Position numbers and translations under genes: made by a program | From: Dysgonomonas gadei ATCC BAA-286 | Lineage (GTDB): Bacteria; Bacteroidota; Bacteroidia; Bacteroidales; Dysgonomonadaceae | Assembly (NCBI RefSeq): GCF_000213555.1 | Contig: NZ_GL891979.1 | Coordinates: 254,122 to 293,088 of the forward strand | Length of the DNA stretch: 38,967 nt | Direction: 5' to 3' | Part shown: piece after piece, positions 24,474 to 32,685 of the stretch | Layout of the letters: the number at the start of each line of letters is the position of its first letter | Position numbering within the stretch: the first letter of the stretch is position 1 | Notes under the pieces: generated by a model | Told to the model about the DNA's origin: nothing | Database searches by the model: none | What the model saw: the letters and a program-made list of their open reading frames with translations, nothing else

Positions 24474-25697
24474 ATGAAAGCAGCAATAATTACAATCGGC
24501 GATGAAATCCTCATCGGGCAGATTGTCGACACTAATTCGGCGTGGATAGCGCAGAAACTTACACTCGCAGGATTTGAGGTAGAAGAAATGCAATCGATAG
24601 GAGACGATGCACAACAGATAAAGGTTACCATAGAAGAAGTATTTTCCCGTGTAGATGTTATTCTTATGACTGGTGGACTGGGCCCGACGAAAGATGATAT
24701 AACCAAGAAAACACTTTGCGACTATTTTGGTACGACGATGATTTTTGATGACTCTGTTCTCGAAAATATACAGAATGTAATATCCAGTTTTACGACTTTG
24801 AATGAACTGACCCGCAATCAGGCCTATGTGCCTAAAGACTGTACAGTGATACAGAACAGGGTAGGGACGGCTCCGATTACGTGGTTCGATTATATAGGCA
24901 AAGTGCTTGTGTCTATGCCGGGAGTTCCTCACGAAATGCGGTATGTGATGGAAAATGAGATCATTCCCCGTCTACAAGCTAAATATGACCCGGATGCGTA
25001 CCTCAAGCGTGTATTCATTGTAAAGGGATATACCGAATCGGCATTAGCGATGTATATTGCCGACTTTGAAGATAATTTGCCGGAGGGTTTCGGATTGGCA
25101 TATCTGCCATCTCCCGGATTGATGAAGCTGCGCCTGTTTGTTCGCGGGGAACATCGTTTGGAGGAATTGAATGAGCAGGTAAAAAAACTTCAGGATATAT
25201 TAGGAAGTGCTATTTTGGCAGAGAAAGATATTACGGTGGAGAAGCTGCTGGGAGAGCGCCTTTTCGAAAAGGGTTTGAGCCTGGGTACAGCCGAAAGTTG
25301 TACGGGAGGTAATATTGCCCATACCATTACTTCTATTCCGGGTTCGTCCCGTTATTTTAAAGGTTCTGTCATATCATATGCCAATGAAGAAAAAGTGAAT
25401 ATATTGCATGTATCACAGGATTCATTGGATCGCTTTGGCGCCGTGAGTGAGGCCGTAGCTGTGGAAATGGCCAAAGGAGCACAAGAGATACTGAATGTGG
25501 ACTGCTCTATTGCCACTACCGGTATTGCCGGCCCGGATGGAGGTACGGAAGAGAAGCCGGTGGGCACAGTCTGGGTTTGTACCACTTATAAGGATAGATG
25601 CGTAGCCCGGAAATATCAATTGGGACGATTCCGTGAAGCAAATATTGTACGTGCGACTAACATAGGAATGTTGCAGTTATTGGAAATGTTGGAATGA
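24474..25697 (+). CDS. cinA: CinA-family nicotinamide-nucleotide amidase
   Basis: 407 residues from the ATG at 24474. An open frame continues 21 codons upstream, but MKAAIITIGDEIL is the family N-terminus and lies 20 bases after a -7 element. The N-terminal MoaB/MoCF-like domain has GDEILIGQIVDTNSAW, TGGLGPTKDD and VSMPGVPHEM. The C-terminal PncC domain has GTAESCTGGNIAHTITSIPGSS, with the catalytic Ser, and TTGIAGPDGGT. The PncC activity deamidates NMN to NaMN in pyridine-nucleotide salvage; the N-terminal domain is linked to ADP-ribose pyrophosphatase activity in characterised members. Its link to competence in other phyla should not be assumed here. Confidence 0.93.
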   Translation: MKAAIITIGDEILIGQIVDTNSAWIAQKLTLAGFEVEEMQSIGDDAQQIKVTIEEVFSRVDVILMTGGLGPTKDDITKKTLCDYFGTTMIFDDSVLENIQNVISSFTTLNELTRNQAYVPKDCTVIQNRVGTAPITWFDYIGKVLVSMPGVPHEMRYVMENEIIPRLQAKYDPDAYLKRVFIVKGYTESALAMYIADFEDNLPEGFGLAYLPSPGLMKLRLFVRGEHRLEELNEQVKKLQDILGSAILAEKDITVEKLLGERLFEKGLSLGTAESCTGGNIAHTITSIPGSSRYFKGSVISYANEEKVNILHVSQDSLDRFGAVSEAVAVEMAKGAQEILNVDCSIATTGIAGPDGGTEEKPVGTVWVCTTYKDRCVARKYQLGRFREANIVRATNIGMLQLLEMLE

Positions 25698-25852
25698 CAG
25701 CGAATTAATAAGTCTCGTGTTATTTTTCAATAAAAGTATTGGTTTTAGCTTTTGTTTAATAAATTTATGAAGCTATATAGTGTTATTAATTTATATCCAT
25801 GTTATATTTATAAAATAATACACATACTCACAAACAATAATATGTACTGTCT

Positions 25853-26164
25853 ATGAAACTTAACGACGAATCTGACAATAAGCCTGTAATAACCACACGC
25901 TATGTCCTGGATGCCAATTCTTTGATTACATATGTAGTATATGATGAAGATGGTGACTGGCAGTTTTTTAGTGATGAAGATATTACGGAAAGTGATGCCT
26001 GCGTGGTTTCTGTAAAGCAAATATTGGAGCTGGATGATAGTCTTAACGAACTGGACCTTAAACCGGGACAGGCAGCCGAAAGAAGCGATGCCGATGCACC
26101 CTGGCAAACAATCAAGCAGAAAAGTAGCCGGAATAATTCATTTGCAGAAGATGATGAAAATTAG
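25853..26164 (+). CDS. Small acidic protein, function unknown
   Basis: 103 residues, strongly acidic. The N-terminal part (RYVLDANSLITYVVYDEDGDWQ at about 17-38) looks like two beta strands with a charged turn. The second half is rich in Asp, Glu, Gln and Ser and ends NNSFAEDDEN, probably disordered. There is no signal peptide or membrane segment. It stands alone, 155 bases after cinA and convergent with the beta-barrel receptor. I do not recognise the family; the strand-like start and codon use make a real gene likely, but no function can be given. Confidence 0.6.
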   Translation: MKLNDESDNKPVITTRYVLDANSLITYVVYDEDGDWQFFSDEDITESDACVVSVKQILELDDSLNELDLKPGQAAERSDADAPWQTIKQKSSRNNSFAEDDEN

Positions 26165-26243
26165 CTGTTTTAGGCGGTATCTATTCTATCCGGCAGTTGT
26201 TGATGATTCATTGTTGATGCTGGAAGCTTCTTGAGGATAAAAA

Positions 26244-26279
26244 GCGCAGCCTCCGCACGACATCCCGTCTGTGGAGGCT
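26244..26279 (-). terminator. Probable terminator after the outer-membrane receptor
   Basis: AGCCTCC (26248-26254) pairs with GGAGGCT (26273-26279). Read leftward the stem is followed by GCGC and a run of five T (complement of 26239-26243). It lies about 60 bases past the stop at 26340. The stem is short with a long loop, so it is less sure than the others. Confidence 0.55.
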
Positions 26280-26339
26280 ACTTTGTAAACACAATCAATA
26301 TTAAGTTTAGCCCTAATATTATTCTCTTGTGAAGAACCC

Positions 26340-28661
26340 TTATTTTTTAGTGCCTGACATGATGCCGGCATCAGTATCGTCGTTATTCAGGCGTTTGTTT
26401 GCAGCCTTGTACTGACGTCCGAAGTTCAGGTTGAGCGTGAAGTTTACCATTACTATCTGTCCCAGGTTGTCAGTGTATACGTTTGAGACATTCGGTGCAA
26501 GCCGGGAATAATTTTTGCTCCCTTGTGTATAGTCTTTGGTAAACGGATTGAACATACCTGCCGACAGGCTCCATTTTTCGGCATTATATCCAACCATGAG
26601 AACATGAAATTTCTCCCCTATATCCTGCGTTTCTCCCCAGTAATTGTTCCATCGGGTCATCAGTTCAAAATTGAGCATCCACCGTTTATAATTAGCGGTT
26701 AGAGATGTGCGCATCCGCCAGTTAGTATATGTATGGGTGTAATCGTTTCCAAGACTGATATAACGGTTCAGGCCGGGTGATACACTGAATGTGATATAGT
26801 CTTTCCAAGGCTTTAACTTGAATGTGGTTTCTATATTTATGCGATGGAAGCCTTTATGGTTCACATTTGAGCGGACAAACTTACCGTCTTCGAATGTTAT
26901 CTGTTCCATGATCGGCTTGTGATCGTAGCTGTATCTCATATAAAACTCGGCTCCGAATATGCCTTTATTGAATCCGGCGTTTAATGTATTGGAATAGAAC
27001 CACACGGTTTGCAGATTAGGATTCCCTCTACGGATTTGTAATGAGTCTATTTCCTGCTCTACATTATTCAGGTCGGACAAAGACGGGGAATATCCCGATA
27101 TATACCCGTTGTAGCGTATATAGGTATTATCGTTTATGTTGTATGCTATGCGTAAAGTAGGACGGAATATATACTTCTCGTTTTTGCCATCACCCTGACT
27201 GTTGTATGTCCGCATCACTCCCAGTCCCAATGTATAGTTGAATTTATTCTTTCTCCACTGGAGCTCACCATAGCCATACGTTTCAGCAAAGTTGAGACCT
27301 ATGTTTGTCGATACATTCCCGTCGTATACATTGCTGGTATAGCTTTGGGTATGCTTGATTCCTCCTGATAATTTTCCTGTATTCAGCTTCTTCTCATAAA
27401 TACCTTCCATAATGAATGAGTATTTATCTCCGGTTACTGATGAGAATATGTCTGTAGTCAGTTCCTCATTCCTGCGTTCTTCGTACAGTCGTGTCGATTT
27501 GGAGTCTATATATGTACCTACGGCATTGAATATAATCAGCTGGTCATTCTTCAGGTTACGCTGATAATATAAGTCTAAAGACGGTGTGTTGTTATTCCAT
27601 GTCGAGTGATCCAATATCGATAGCGGCGTATTGTTATCAGATGAGTGTATGATACTTTCTCTGTCCGAAAACTGATTCGGGGTTTTCTGATAGTTGTATC
27701 TTAAAGTTGCACTAAACAAGTACTTGTCCGGCTCATTCAGATTATAGTTCAGAGCCATATTCAAACGGTCATCTTTAAATTTGGTAGGTTGTCCCTCTTC
27801 TATCCGTTGCAGTGTTTTATCGGGCAGTACAAACGTTTCCTGATTCTCCCGGGTCCAGTCTATACCTCGGCGCGACCAGTATGCATTAACACCGAACTCC
27901 GATTTCTTATTGTTCACTTTTGCCGAAGCGAAGTTCTCACCCCATCCCATAATGGAGGGCGGAACATTTGCGAGGTTTGCAGATACACTTCCACCCGATT
28001 CCCTGTGGCGGGTAATATAATCGATTACGGCTGCCGCATTGTTATATCTCATTCCCGGATCGTCATGATACTCGATGCGGATAATATCTGCGGGCTGAAG
28101 CGCAACCACTTCGGCAATAGTAACCTCAACGCCATTGATTCGTAGTTGAACAGCGTCTCCTCCGGGTACGGTTACTGTATTATTTATCGGGTTGATGATG
28201 ATACGTGATAGTTGCAGGTTACGGAGAAGTGTGACACCACTGTTGGATGCCCTTATCTGAGCGTCGGAAGGAATGATGATTTTCCTGTCAGCCTTTTGAA
28301 TAACGGCATTTGCGGTAACAGTCACATCTTTAAGTGCTATATCCGAAGCCTCCAATGGAATGCTGCCTATATCTGTATTTTTATTAACGTCGTTAACGGG
28401 GATATATGCCTTCTGATAGCCGACAAATGCCGCGGATAGTATATAATTTCCGGTTGGTATATTATTGAAGGCAAAAAGTCCTTTTGTATCAGATGATGCT
28501 CCGGCTACAAACGTTGAATCCTGATTGAGCAAGGCGATATTTACAAACTCCAGAGCGTCGTGTGTATCAGTATCCACTATCGTACCCGATATTTTGATTT
28601 GTGCTGTTGATATGGATGTTATGATAGCAAAAAGAGTGAGCAGGGTTAATAAACGTTTCAT
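26340..28661 (-). CDS. Outer-membrane beta-barrel receptor (TonB-dependent type)
   Basis: 773 residues with signal peptide (MKRLLTLLTLFAIITSISTA). A carboxypeptidase-regulatory-like domain at about 22-105 (IKISGTIVDTDTHDALEFVN, then FNNIPTGNYILSAAFVGYQK) is followed by a plug-like segment at about 110-225 (PGGDAVQLRINGVEV, then IIRIEYHDDPGMRYNNAAAV). A long aromatic-rich beta-barrel runs to the end. The architecture fits the Bacteroidetes outer-membrane beta-barrel family related to TonB-dependent receptors, not a classic SusC (no SusD partner nearby). The substrate is unknown; no peptide, metal or sugar marker was seen. It is divergent from rnpA and ends at a hairpin. Confidence 0.9.
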   Translation of the reverse strand: MKRLLTLLTLFAIITSISTAQIKISGTIVDTDTHDALEFVNIALLNQDSTFVAGASSDTKGLFAFNNIPTGNYILSAAFVGYQKAYIPVNDVNKNTDIGSIPLEASDIALKDVTVTANAVIQKADRKIIIPSDAQIRASNSGVTLLRNLQLSRIIINPINNTVTVPGGDAVQLRINGVEVTIAEVVALQPADIIRIEYHDDPGMRYNNAAAVIDYITRHRESGGSVSANLANVPPSIMGWGENFASAKVNNKKSEFGVNAYWSRRGIDWTRENQETFVLPDKTLQRIEEGQPTKFKDDRLNMALNYNLNEPDKYLFSATLRYNYQKTPNQFSDRESIIHSSDNNTPLSILDHSTWNNNTPSLDLYYQRNLKNDQLIIFNAVGTYIDSKSTRLYEERRNEELTTDIFSSVTGDKYSFIMEGIYEKKLNTGKLSGGIKHTQSYTSNVYDGNVSTNIGLNFAETYGYGELQWRKNKFNYTLGLGVMRTYNSQGDGKNEKYIFRPTLRIAYNINDNTYIRYNGYISGYSPSLSDLNNVEQEIDSLQIRRGNPNLQTVWFYSNTLNAGFNKGIFGAEFYMRYSYDHKPIMEQITFEDGKFVRSNVNHKGFHRINIETTFKLKPWKDYITFSVSPGLNRYISLGNDYTHTYTNWRMRTSLTANYKRWMLNFELMTRWNNYWGETQDIGEKFHVLMVGYNAEKWSLSAGMFNPFTKDYTQGSKNYSRLAPNVSNVYTDNLGQIVMVNFTLNLNFGRQYKAANKRLNNDDTDAGIMSGTKK

Positions 28662-28874
28662 AATATCATTGTTTTTACTTATTTTACTAATATTGATTTT
28701 GTTTATTGATATGACGGATACGGATGGGAAAAGGTTACAGATAAAAATGAATTAATCTGAAATTAATTTGTAAGGTTTTATATATGAAATGTTTATGTGT
28801 TCGTTAAAAATAGGAAGGATACCAACATGTTTAAATAAGTCTGTTAAAAATCCGGATTAAGAGGGAAATCTTCA

Positions 28875-28882
28875 TACCTTTG
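28875..28882 (+). promoter_or_regulatory. -7 promoter element for rnpA
   Basis: TACCTTTG matches TAnnTTTG and ends 22 bases before the rnpA ATG. No clear TTTG -33 box was seen. Confidence 0.55.
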
Positions 28883-28904
28883 TGTTCTGATTTTAGATAT
28901 ATAA

Positions 28905-29324
28905 ATGAATACGGAAATCTCTCCTAAGAAGAATACTTTAGCTAAAGAAGAAAGATTGTGCAGTACAAAATCCATAGACAAGCTTTTTTCTTCGGGAGAG
29001 TCGTTTGTTGCTTATCCTTTGCGGATAGTGTATCTGATAGAAGATGAAACGGAAAGTGAAAAACAAATCGCTTCTATTCTGGTCAGTGTATCAAAGAAGA
29101 AATTTAAAAGAGCTGTAAAACGGAATCGGGTAAAACGTTTGGTGAAAGAGGCTTTCAGATTGAATAAAGGAGTATATCAGGATTTATTACGCTCCGGAGA
29201 TAAGCGGATCGACATTGCCTTTCTATATCTTAAAAATGAACTGCCTGTGTATGCTGAAATAGAGAAAGCGATATTGAAGACAATAACTGTATTATCTGAA
29301 AGGTTGAAAGGAGGTAAACAATGA
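28905..29324 (+). CDS. rnpA: Ribonuclease P protein component
   Basis: 139 residues, the basic protein subunit of RNase P, which matures the 5' end of tRNAs with the catalytic RNA. The N-terminus has EERLCSTKSIDKLFSSGESF. The conserved RNR-type motif is KFKRAVKRNRVKRLVKEAFR at about 66-85. It overlaps yidD by four bases (ATGA), so the two are translationally coupled. In many bacteria rnpA is next to rpmH; here rpmH is absent and a receptor gene is divergent upstream. Confidence 0.95.
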   Translation: MNTEISPKKNTLAKEERLCSTKSIDKLFSSGESFVAYPLRIVYLIEDETESEKQIASILVSVSKKKFKRAVKRNRVKRLVKEAFRLNKGVYQDLLRSGDKRIDIAFLYLKNELPVYAEIEKAILKTITVLSERLKGGKQ

Positions 29325-29542
29325 AGAGAATATTATCATGGATTCTCCTGCTTCCGGTCTATTTCTACAAATACAGCATATCCCCGATGCTTCCGCCGTC
29401 GTGCCGTTATACGCCTACCTGCTCTGAATATGCTATACAGGCAATAAAAAAATACGGGCCGTTCAAAGGATTTTGGCTGGCTGTAAAGCGAATTGCGCGA
29501 TGTAATCCCTGGGGTGGTCATGGTTATGATCCAGTACCCTAA
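29321..29542 (+). CDS. yidD: Membrane protein insertion efficiency factor YidD
   Basis: 73 residues. It has a short hydrophobic or amphipathic N-terminus (RILSWILLLPVYFYKYSISP) and the YidD signature: SCRYTPTCSEYA, with its Cys pair, and GFWLAVKRIARCNPWGGHGYDP. It assists YidC-dependent membrane protein insertion. Start and stop overlap with rnpA by four bases is the usual arrangement. A strong hairpin follows the stop. Confidence 0.96.
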   Translation: MKRILSWILLLPVYFYKYSISPMLPPSCRYTPTCSEYAIQAIKKYGPFKGFWLAVKRIARCNPWGGHGYDPVP

Positions 29543-29548
29543 ACAATA

Positions 29549-29580
29549 CCCCTATTATAAATCTTATAATAGGGGCTTTA
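29549..29580 (+). terminator. Hairpin terminator after yidD
   Basis: A perfect 12-bp stem, CCCCTATTATAA (29549-29560) with TTATAATAGGGG (29564-29575), and a three-base loop, starting 7 bases after the yidD stop. The T-run after it is weak (CTTTA). It may also end transcription from the converging gene at 29602. Confidence 0.8.
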
Positions 29581-29601
29581 CTCCTTTACTAGAATAAGAG
29601 T

Positions 29602-29997
29602 TTATAGATTTATAGATTCTTTTTCCCTGATTTTGGCTATTTCTTTATCTGCTTTTTCCTGAGCTTTCAGTTTTGCTTTTTCGGCTTTCAGCCTTGCTTT
29701 CGCAATTGCTTTTTCTCCCTTCACCCTTGCTTTCCCTTCACCTTTTAACCTGTTTATCTCAGCATCCTCTTTTGCCTTTTTTGCGGAACTTTCTATATCT
29801 TTTTCTACCTGTTTTTTTGCATCTTCTATTTCTTTCAGCATTTCTATTTCAGCATCCACTGCTTCTTTTGCAACTTTGGCTTTAATATTCTCTATCAGGG
29901 CCACTGTATTTTGATTGGTTACAATCTCTTGACTATATGCCGGTGTGGCGATAGTCATTGCTGTTAATGAAAACAGGCTTATAAATAACTTTTTCAT
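29602..29997 (-). CDS. Exported Lys/Ala/Glu-rich coiled-coil protein
   Basis: 131 residues with a signal peptide (KKLFISLFSLTAMTIATPAYS, cut near Ala-Tyr-Ser-Gln). The mature part from about residue 30 is almost entirely Lys, Ala, Glu and Ile in heptad-like order (MLKEIEDAKKQVEKDIESSA, then RLKAEKAKLKAQEKADKEIA), so a long alpha-helical coiled coil is likely in the periplasm. The family is not recognised. Low-complexity composition makes homology calls unreliable. It is transcribed alone and converges on rnpA-yidD. Confidence 0.75.
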   Translation of the reverse strand: MKKLFISLFSLTAMTIATPAYSQEIVTNQNTVALIENIKAKVAKEAVDAEIEMLKEIEDAKKQVEKDIESSAKKAKEDAEINRLKGEGKARVKGEKAIAKARLKAEKAKLKAQEKADKEIAKIREKESINL

Positions 29998-30155
29998 AGC
30001 TTTGCGTATTCATGTTTTGGTTTGTTTGTATAATAAGCATTTTATGTAAAATGTTTACGAATATAAGACGATTTATAATCAAAAAAGCTGCATCATTTAT
30101 TTAAATTTATCAATTATTGTTCTGATTCTTCGTATGGTCTGTAATTTTGATAAGA

Positions 30156-30584
30156 TTACTTTACCCTTACCCAGTTTTGTGTACGTCCGAAAGCCGAAAT
30201 ACCTACATAGCCACGAACTTTTAGTTTATCATTTCCATCAAGAGAGACAATACATTTATAAAGCTTTCCATTCGACGGGTCAAGGATTTTGCCATCACTG
30301 TATTCCTTTCCGTCTTTCGATAAACCTTTCAGTATTTCCAAACCTAAAACGGGCTTATCTTTATCGGCCCCGGAGCAGTTTGTACATTTGATATTCTTCT
30401 TTGCAGGGTTAAGTATTTCAATTACTTTACCGTATATTTTACCGTCCCGCTCAGTTATTTCAACGATTGATTTTGCTTCTTTGGTTTCGTCATCGAACGT
30501 TTTCCATTTGCCTGTAACACTTTGTGCGTTGGCTGATAGTATAGAGATAAATAGCCCGGCTAATAATATAAATTTCAATTTCAT
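30156..30584 (-). CDS. DUF2147-family exported protein
   Basis: 142 residues. There is a signal peptide (KLKFILLAGLFISILSANAQ). The mature domain matches the DUF2147 pattern: an initial GKWKTFDDETKEAKSIVEI strand, GKIYGKVIEIL, a Cys-x2-Cys pair in KCTNCSGADKDKPV, and VLGLEILKGL, followed by DGKILDPSNGKLYKCIV. It ends with VRGYVGISAFGRTQNWVR. The domain is a small beta-barrel of unknown function in the envelope of many Proteobacteria and Bacteroidetes. A near-consensus -7 (TACTTTCG, minus strand) lies at 30617-30624. Length and motifs are intact. Confidence 0.88.
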   Translation of the reverse strand: MKLKFILLAGLFISILSANAQSVTGKWKTFDDETKEAKSIVEITERDGKIYGKVIEILNPAKKNIKCTNCSGADKDKPVLGLEILKGLSKDGKEYSDGKILDPSNGKLYKCIVSLDGNDKLKVRGYVGISAFGRTQNWVRVK

Positions 30585-30638
30585 CTTTTTATTTATTTAA
30601 AGTTGTTATTCGGTCACGAAAGTAATGAAAATAATAGA

Positions 30639-30660
30639 AATAGTTTCTTTTGAAACTATT
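30639..30660 (-). terminator. Possible terminator after the HAD gene
   Basis: A perfect 9-bp stem, AATAGTTTC (30639-30647) with GAAACTATT (30652-30660), and a four-base loop, about 60 bases past the HAD stop. The leftward tail is T-rich (TCTATTATTTTC) but interrupted. Alternatively it is an operator for the DUF2147 gene. Confidence 0.45.
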
Positions 30661-30722
30661 AAAATTCAAATTCTTTATAGAAAATAATAATCGAAAATTT
30701 ATTATTGTTGATAACCAGTTGT

Positions 30723-31361
30723 TTATAGCTTTTTCAATTCTTCTAAAGAGATTTCAGTAAAATCAGAGATAATCTTTATCGTATTATGTAATAATGTCTC
30801 TTTAGGCAGAGAGCCTTTCAGGGCTAGTACTTTCATGCCATTCAGATGAGCTGTCTCTATAGCACTTAATGAACTTTCAAATACGAAACAATCTTTTGGC
30901 TCAAAACCTAATTCCTTTGCGGCCAACTCAAAGCCGGATATTGAAGACTTGAATTTGGATAGATTTTCGATAGATACGATTGTATCCATTGTACTATTCA
31001 GATCGGTTTGCTTAAATACATTATCTAATTTAGTCTGGCTGGAGTTTGTTACCAGTCCTATTTTAATACCATTCTTTTTCAGGTCTTCAATAAAGTGTTT
31101 GAGACCTTTTATCTCGTGAATTCTTAAATTGGCTTCGTGCGCTTTCAGTTCATTTACCAACTTGTGCTTCTCTTCTTCCGAAAGGTGAGAGAAGAATCTG
31201 GAAAGAATATCATGCATGCCTTTCTCTTTTACTGCTTGTTCCATATTTGCGGTTTCCGAGCCGTATTTATCGGCGATGTATTTCCATATGATTTTATTTT
31301 GGGATTCGCTGTCTATCAGTACTCCATCAAGTCCGAATAATACACAAAATTGATCTTTCAT
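30723..31361 (-). CDS. HAD-superfamily protein, probably catalytically inactive
   Basis: 212 residues with the layout of beta-phosphoglucomutase-like HAD phosphatases: motif I at 9-17, helical cap to about 80, motif II LVTNSS at 103-108, motif III region SKFKSS at 135-140 and motif IV FESS at 161-164. The expected nucleophile Asp of motif I (normally FDLDG) is Gly10 here (FGLDG), read from codon GGA. The motif IV metal-binding Asp (normally FEDS) is Ser163. Motif III keeps Lys138 but lacks the usual prolines. Loss of nucleophile and metal ligand argues against phosphatase activity. The reading frame is intact with a normal length, so it is not an obvious pseudogene; a binding or regulatory role is possible. 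Confidence 0.82.
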   Translation of the reverse strand: MKDQFCVLFGLDGVLIDSESQNKIIWKYIADKYGSETANMEQAVKEKGMHDILSRFFSHLSEEEKHKLVNELKAHEANLRIHEIKGLKHFIEDLKKNGIKIGLVTNSSQTKLDNVFKQTDLNSTMDTIVSIENLSKFKSSISGFELAAKELGFEPKDCFVFESSLSAIETAHLNGMKVLALKGSLPKETLLHNTIKIISDFTEISLEELKKL

Positions 31362-31480
31362 TTAATTATGATTTATGGGTAAATACTATTATAATAGAAC
31401 AGATTACTGATTCAGTAAGTTTATTGACCGATTTAATATTTTCAGATGATTGATTTGAAACCTATTGATGGATATAAGAA

Positions 31481-31515
31481 AAATCCTGCGAATCTCACGA
31501 CTCACAGGATCTGTT
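31481..31515 (-). terminator. Probable terminator after the AraC-type gene
   Basis: ATCCTG (31483-31488) pairs with CAGGAT (31505-31510). Read leftward the stem is followed by TTTTTC. It lies about 100 bases past the stop of the regulator gene. The stem is only six pairs with a 16-base loop, so support is moderate. Confidence 0.5.
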
Positions 31516-31542
31516 TTTACACAAACTTTACAAAACTACACT

Positions 31543-31561
31543 TCCAACCGATCCGGTTGGA
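31543..31561. repeat. Short palindrome downstream of the AraC-type gene
   Basis: TCCAACCGATCCGGTTGGA: two perfect 8-base arms around ATC. It lies between the regulator stop (31608) and the probable terminator. It could be an RNA hairpin or a protein-binding site. Confidence 0.55.
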
Positions 31562-31607
31562 TATATCGGGATGTTTTCTCAACTATCTTATCAGCATAAA
31601 CAATCTT

Positions 31608-32468
31608 TTATAATTCCTGCCTGCCTGCCCGGTATGCGGAAGGAGTCATTCCGGTGTGCTGTTTGAAGAATCTACCCAGCGAAGCCTGATTGGAAAATTT
31701 GGTTTGGGATGCTATTTGTTGGATATTTAGTGATGAATTTTTTAAATATGACTTTATATCCAATACCACATATTCCAAAATCCAGTCCTTAGCCGGCCTG
31801 CCACTTACATCTTTTATTACCGATGTCAGATATTTGGGTGTAATACAAAGCTTTTCGGCATAGAATGCTACATCTTTATATTCTTTATAATGTTTCATTA
31901 CCAGCATGAAATAGTCGTACGCCAGTTCTTCTTTTCTGGCATCCATCTTTGAAGTACCCGACAGTAAATCTGTCTTATAATTATTGTATAAGTCGAGATA
32001 AAGCAGCCTCAACAAGCTAATTATGTATTCTCTACGAAATAGAAAATCTTTTGACTCGGCTCTTTTATAGAGTATATTGAAAAACTCCATAAACTTATCT
32101 ATTTCTGCTCCCTTTAGTCCATAATGAAGTTTATTTCTCATATAAATGAAAAATAGGGGAGAGAAGCGGCAGATTCCACTTAATGTGTCATTGAAAAGCG
32201 CCTGTGAAATAATGAAATAATTTACTGTAAAATCTTTGCTTATTTCATTGATAGACACTAACTGGCAAGGTAAGAGTATAACAAGCTCATTCTCTGCCAG
32301 ACGGTGCTTCTTTGTGTATACAGTTATCTCCGCACTTCCTTTAGTACAAAAAGCAACAATTCCAAACTGAATGGAAGATTGATGAGAAGTGACAGGCATA
32401 TGCCCGGCATTTCTGAATATTTTAAAATCTGTTTCTAAAGACGGAATATTCTCTATTACATCCTTCAT
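31608..32468 (-). CDS. AraC-family transcriptional regulator
   Basis: 286 residues. The C-terminal double helix-turn-helix domain spans about 185-284: VAFYAEKLCITPKYLTSVIK is the first helix-turn-helix, and LNIQQIASQTKFSNQASLGR with FFKQHTGMTPSAYR is the second, with the typical AraC ending. The N-terminal 180 residues contain a cupin-like sensor half (GIVAFCTKGSAEITVYTKKH, then NELVILLPCQLVSI) without recognisable ligand residues. The effector is unknown. A -7 element lies at 32497-32504, 28 bases upstream. The adjacent HAD gene (237 bases downstream) could be a target but this is not shown. Confidence 0.9.
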   Translation of the reverse strand: MKDVIENIPSLETDFKIFRNAGHMPVTSHQSSIQFGIVAFCTKGSAEITVYTKKHRLAENELVILLPCQLVSINEISKDFTVNYFIISQALFNDTLSGICRFSPLFFIYMRNKLHYGLKGAEIDKFMEFFNILYKRAESKDFLFRREYIISLLRLLYLDLYNNYKTDLLSGTSKMDARKEELAYDYFMLVMKHYKEYKDVAFYAEKLCITPKYLTSVIKDVSGRPAKDWILEYVVLDIKSYLKNSSLNIQQIASQTKFSNQASLGRFFKQHTGMTPSAYRAGRQEL

Positions 32469-32496
32469 TGTCTATGTCTATTGTCTTTTCTGCGTG

Positions 32497-32504
32497 CAAA
32501 TATA
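32497..32504 (-). promoter_or_regulatory. -7 promoter element for the AraC-type gene
   Basis: Minus-strand TATATTTG matches TAnnTTTG, 28 bases upstream of the ATG at 32468. No -33 box was seen. Confidence 0.5.
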
Positions 32505-32685
32505 TAATATCATTTTTTATATTACCGGATTTGTGGATATTTGGTGTAATATTGCAGAAATCTGGTATCATAATGAGTAAACGCAAATGAAAGCCGACTT
32601 GTTTAGAAGAAGATGAAAGGATGGTAGTTGTTGTGCGTATTTTTCTGTATATGAGTGGGTTATTTGTGTTCGTTGGGAAAAGTAT

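Noticed and set aside
26186..26371. 61-codon leftward frame overlapping the receptor's 3' end
   Set aside because: It spans the terminator hairpin and overlaps the receptor coding end; no upstream signal.
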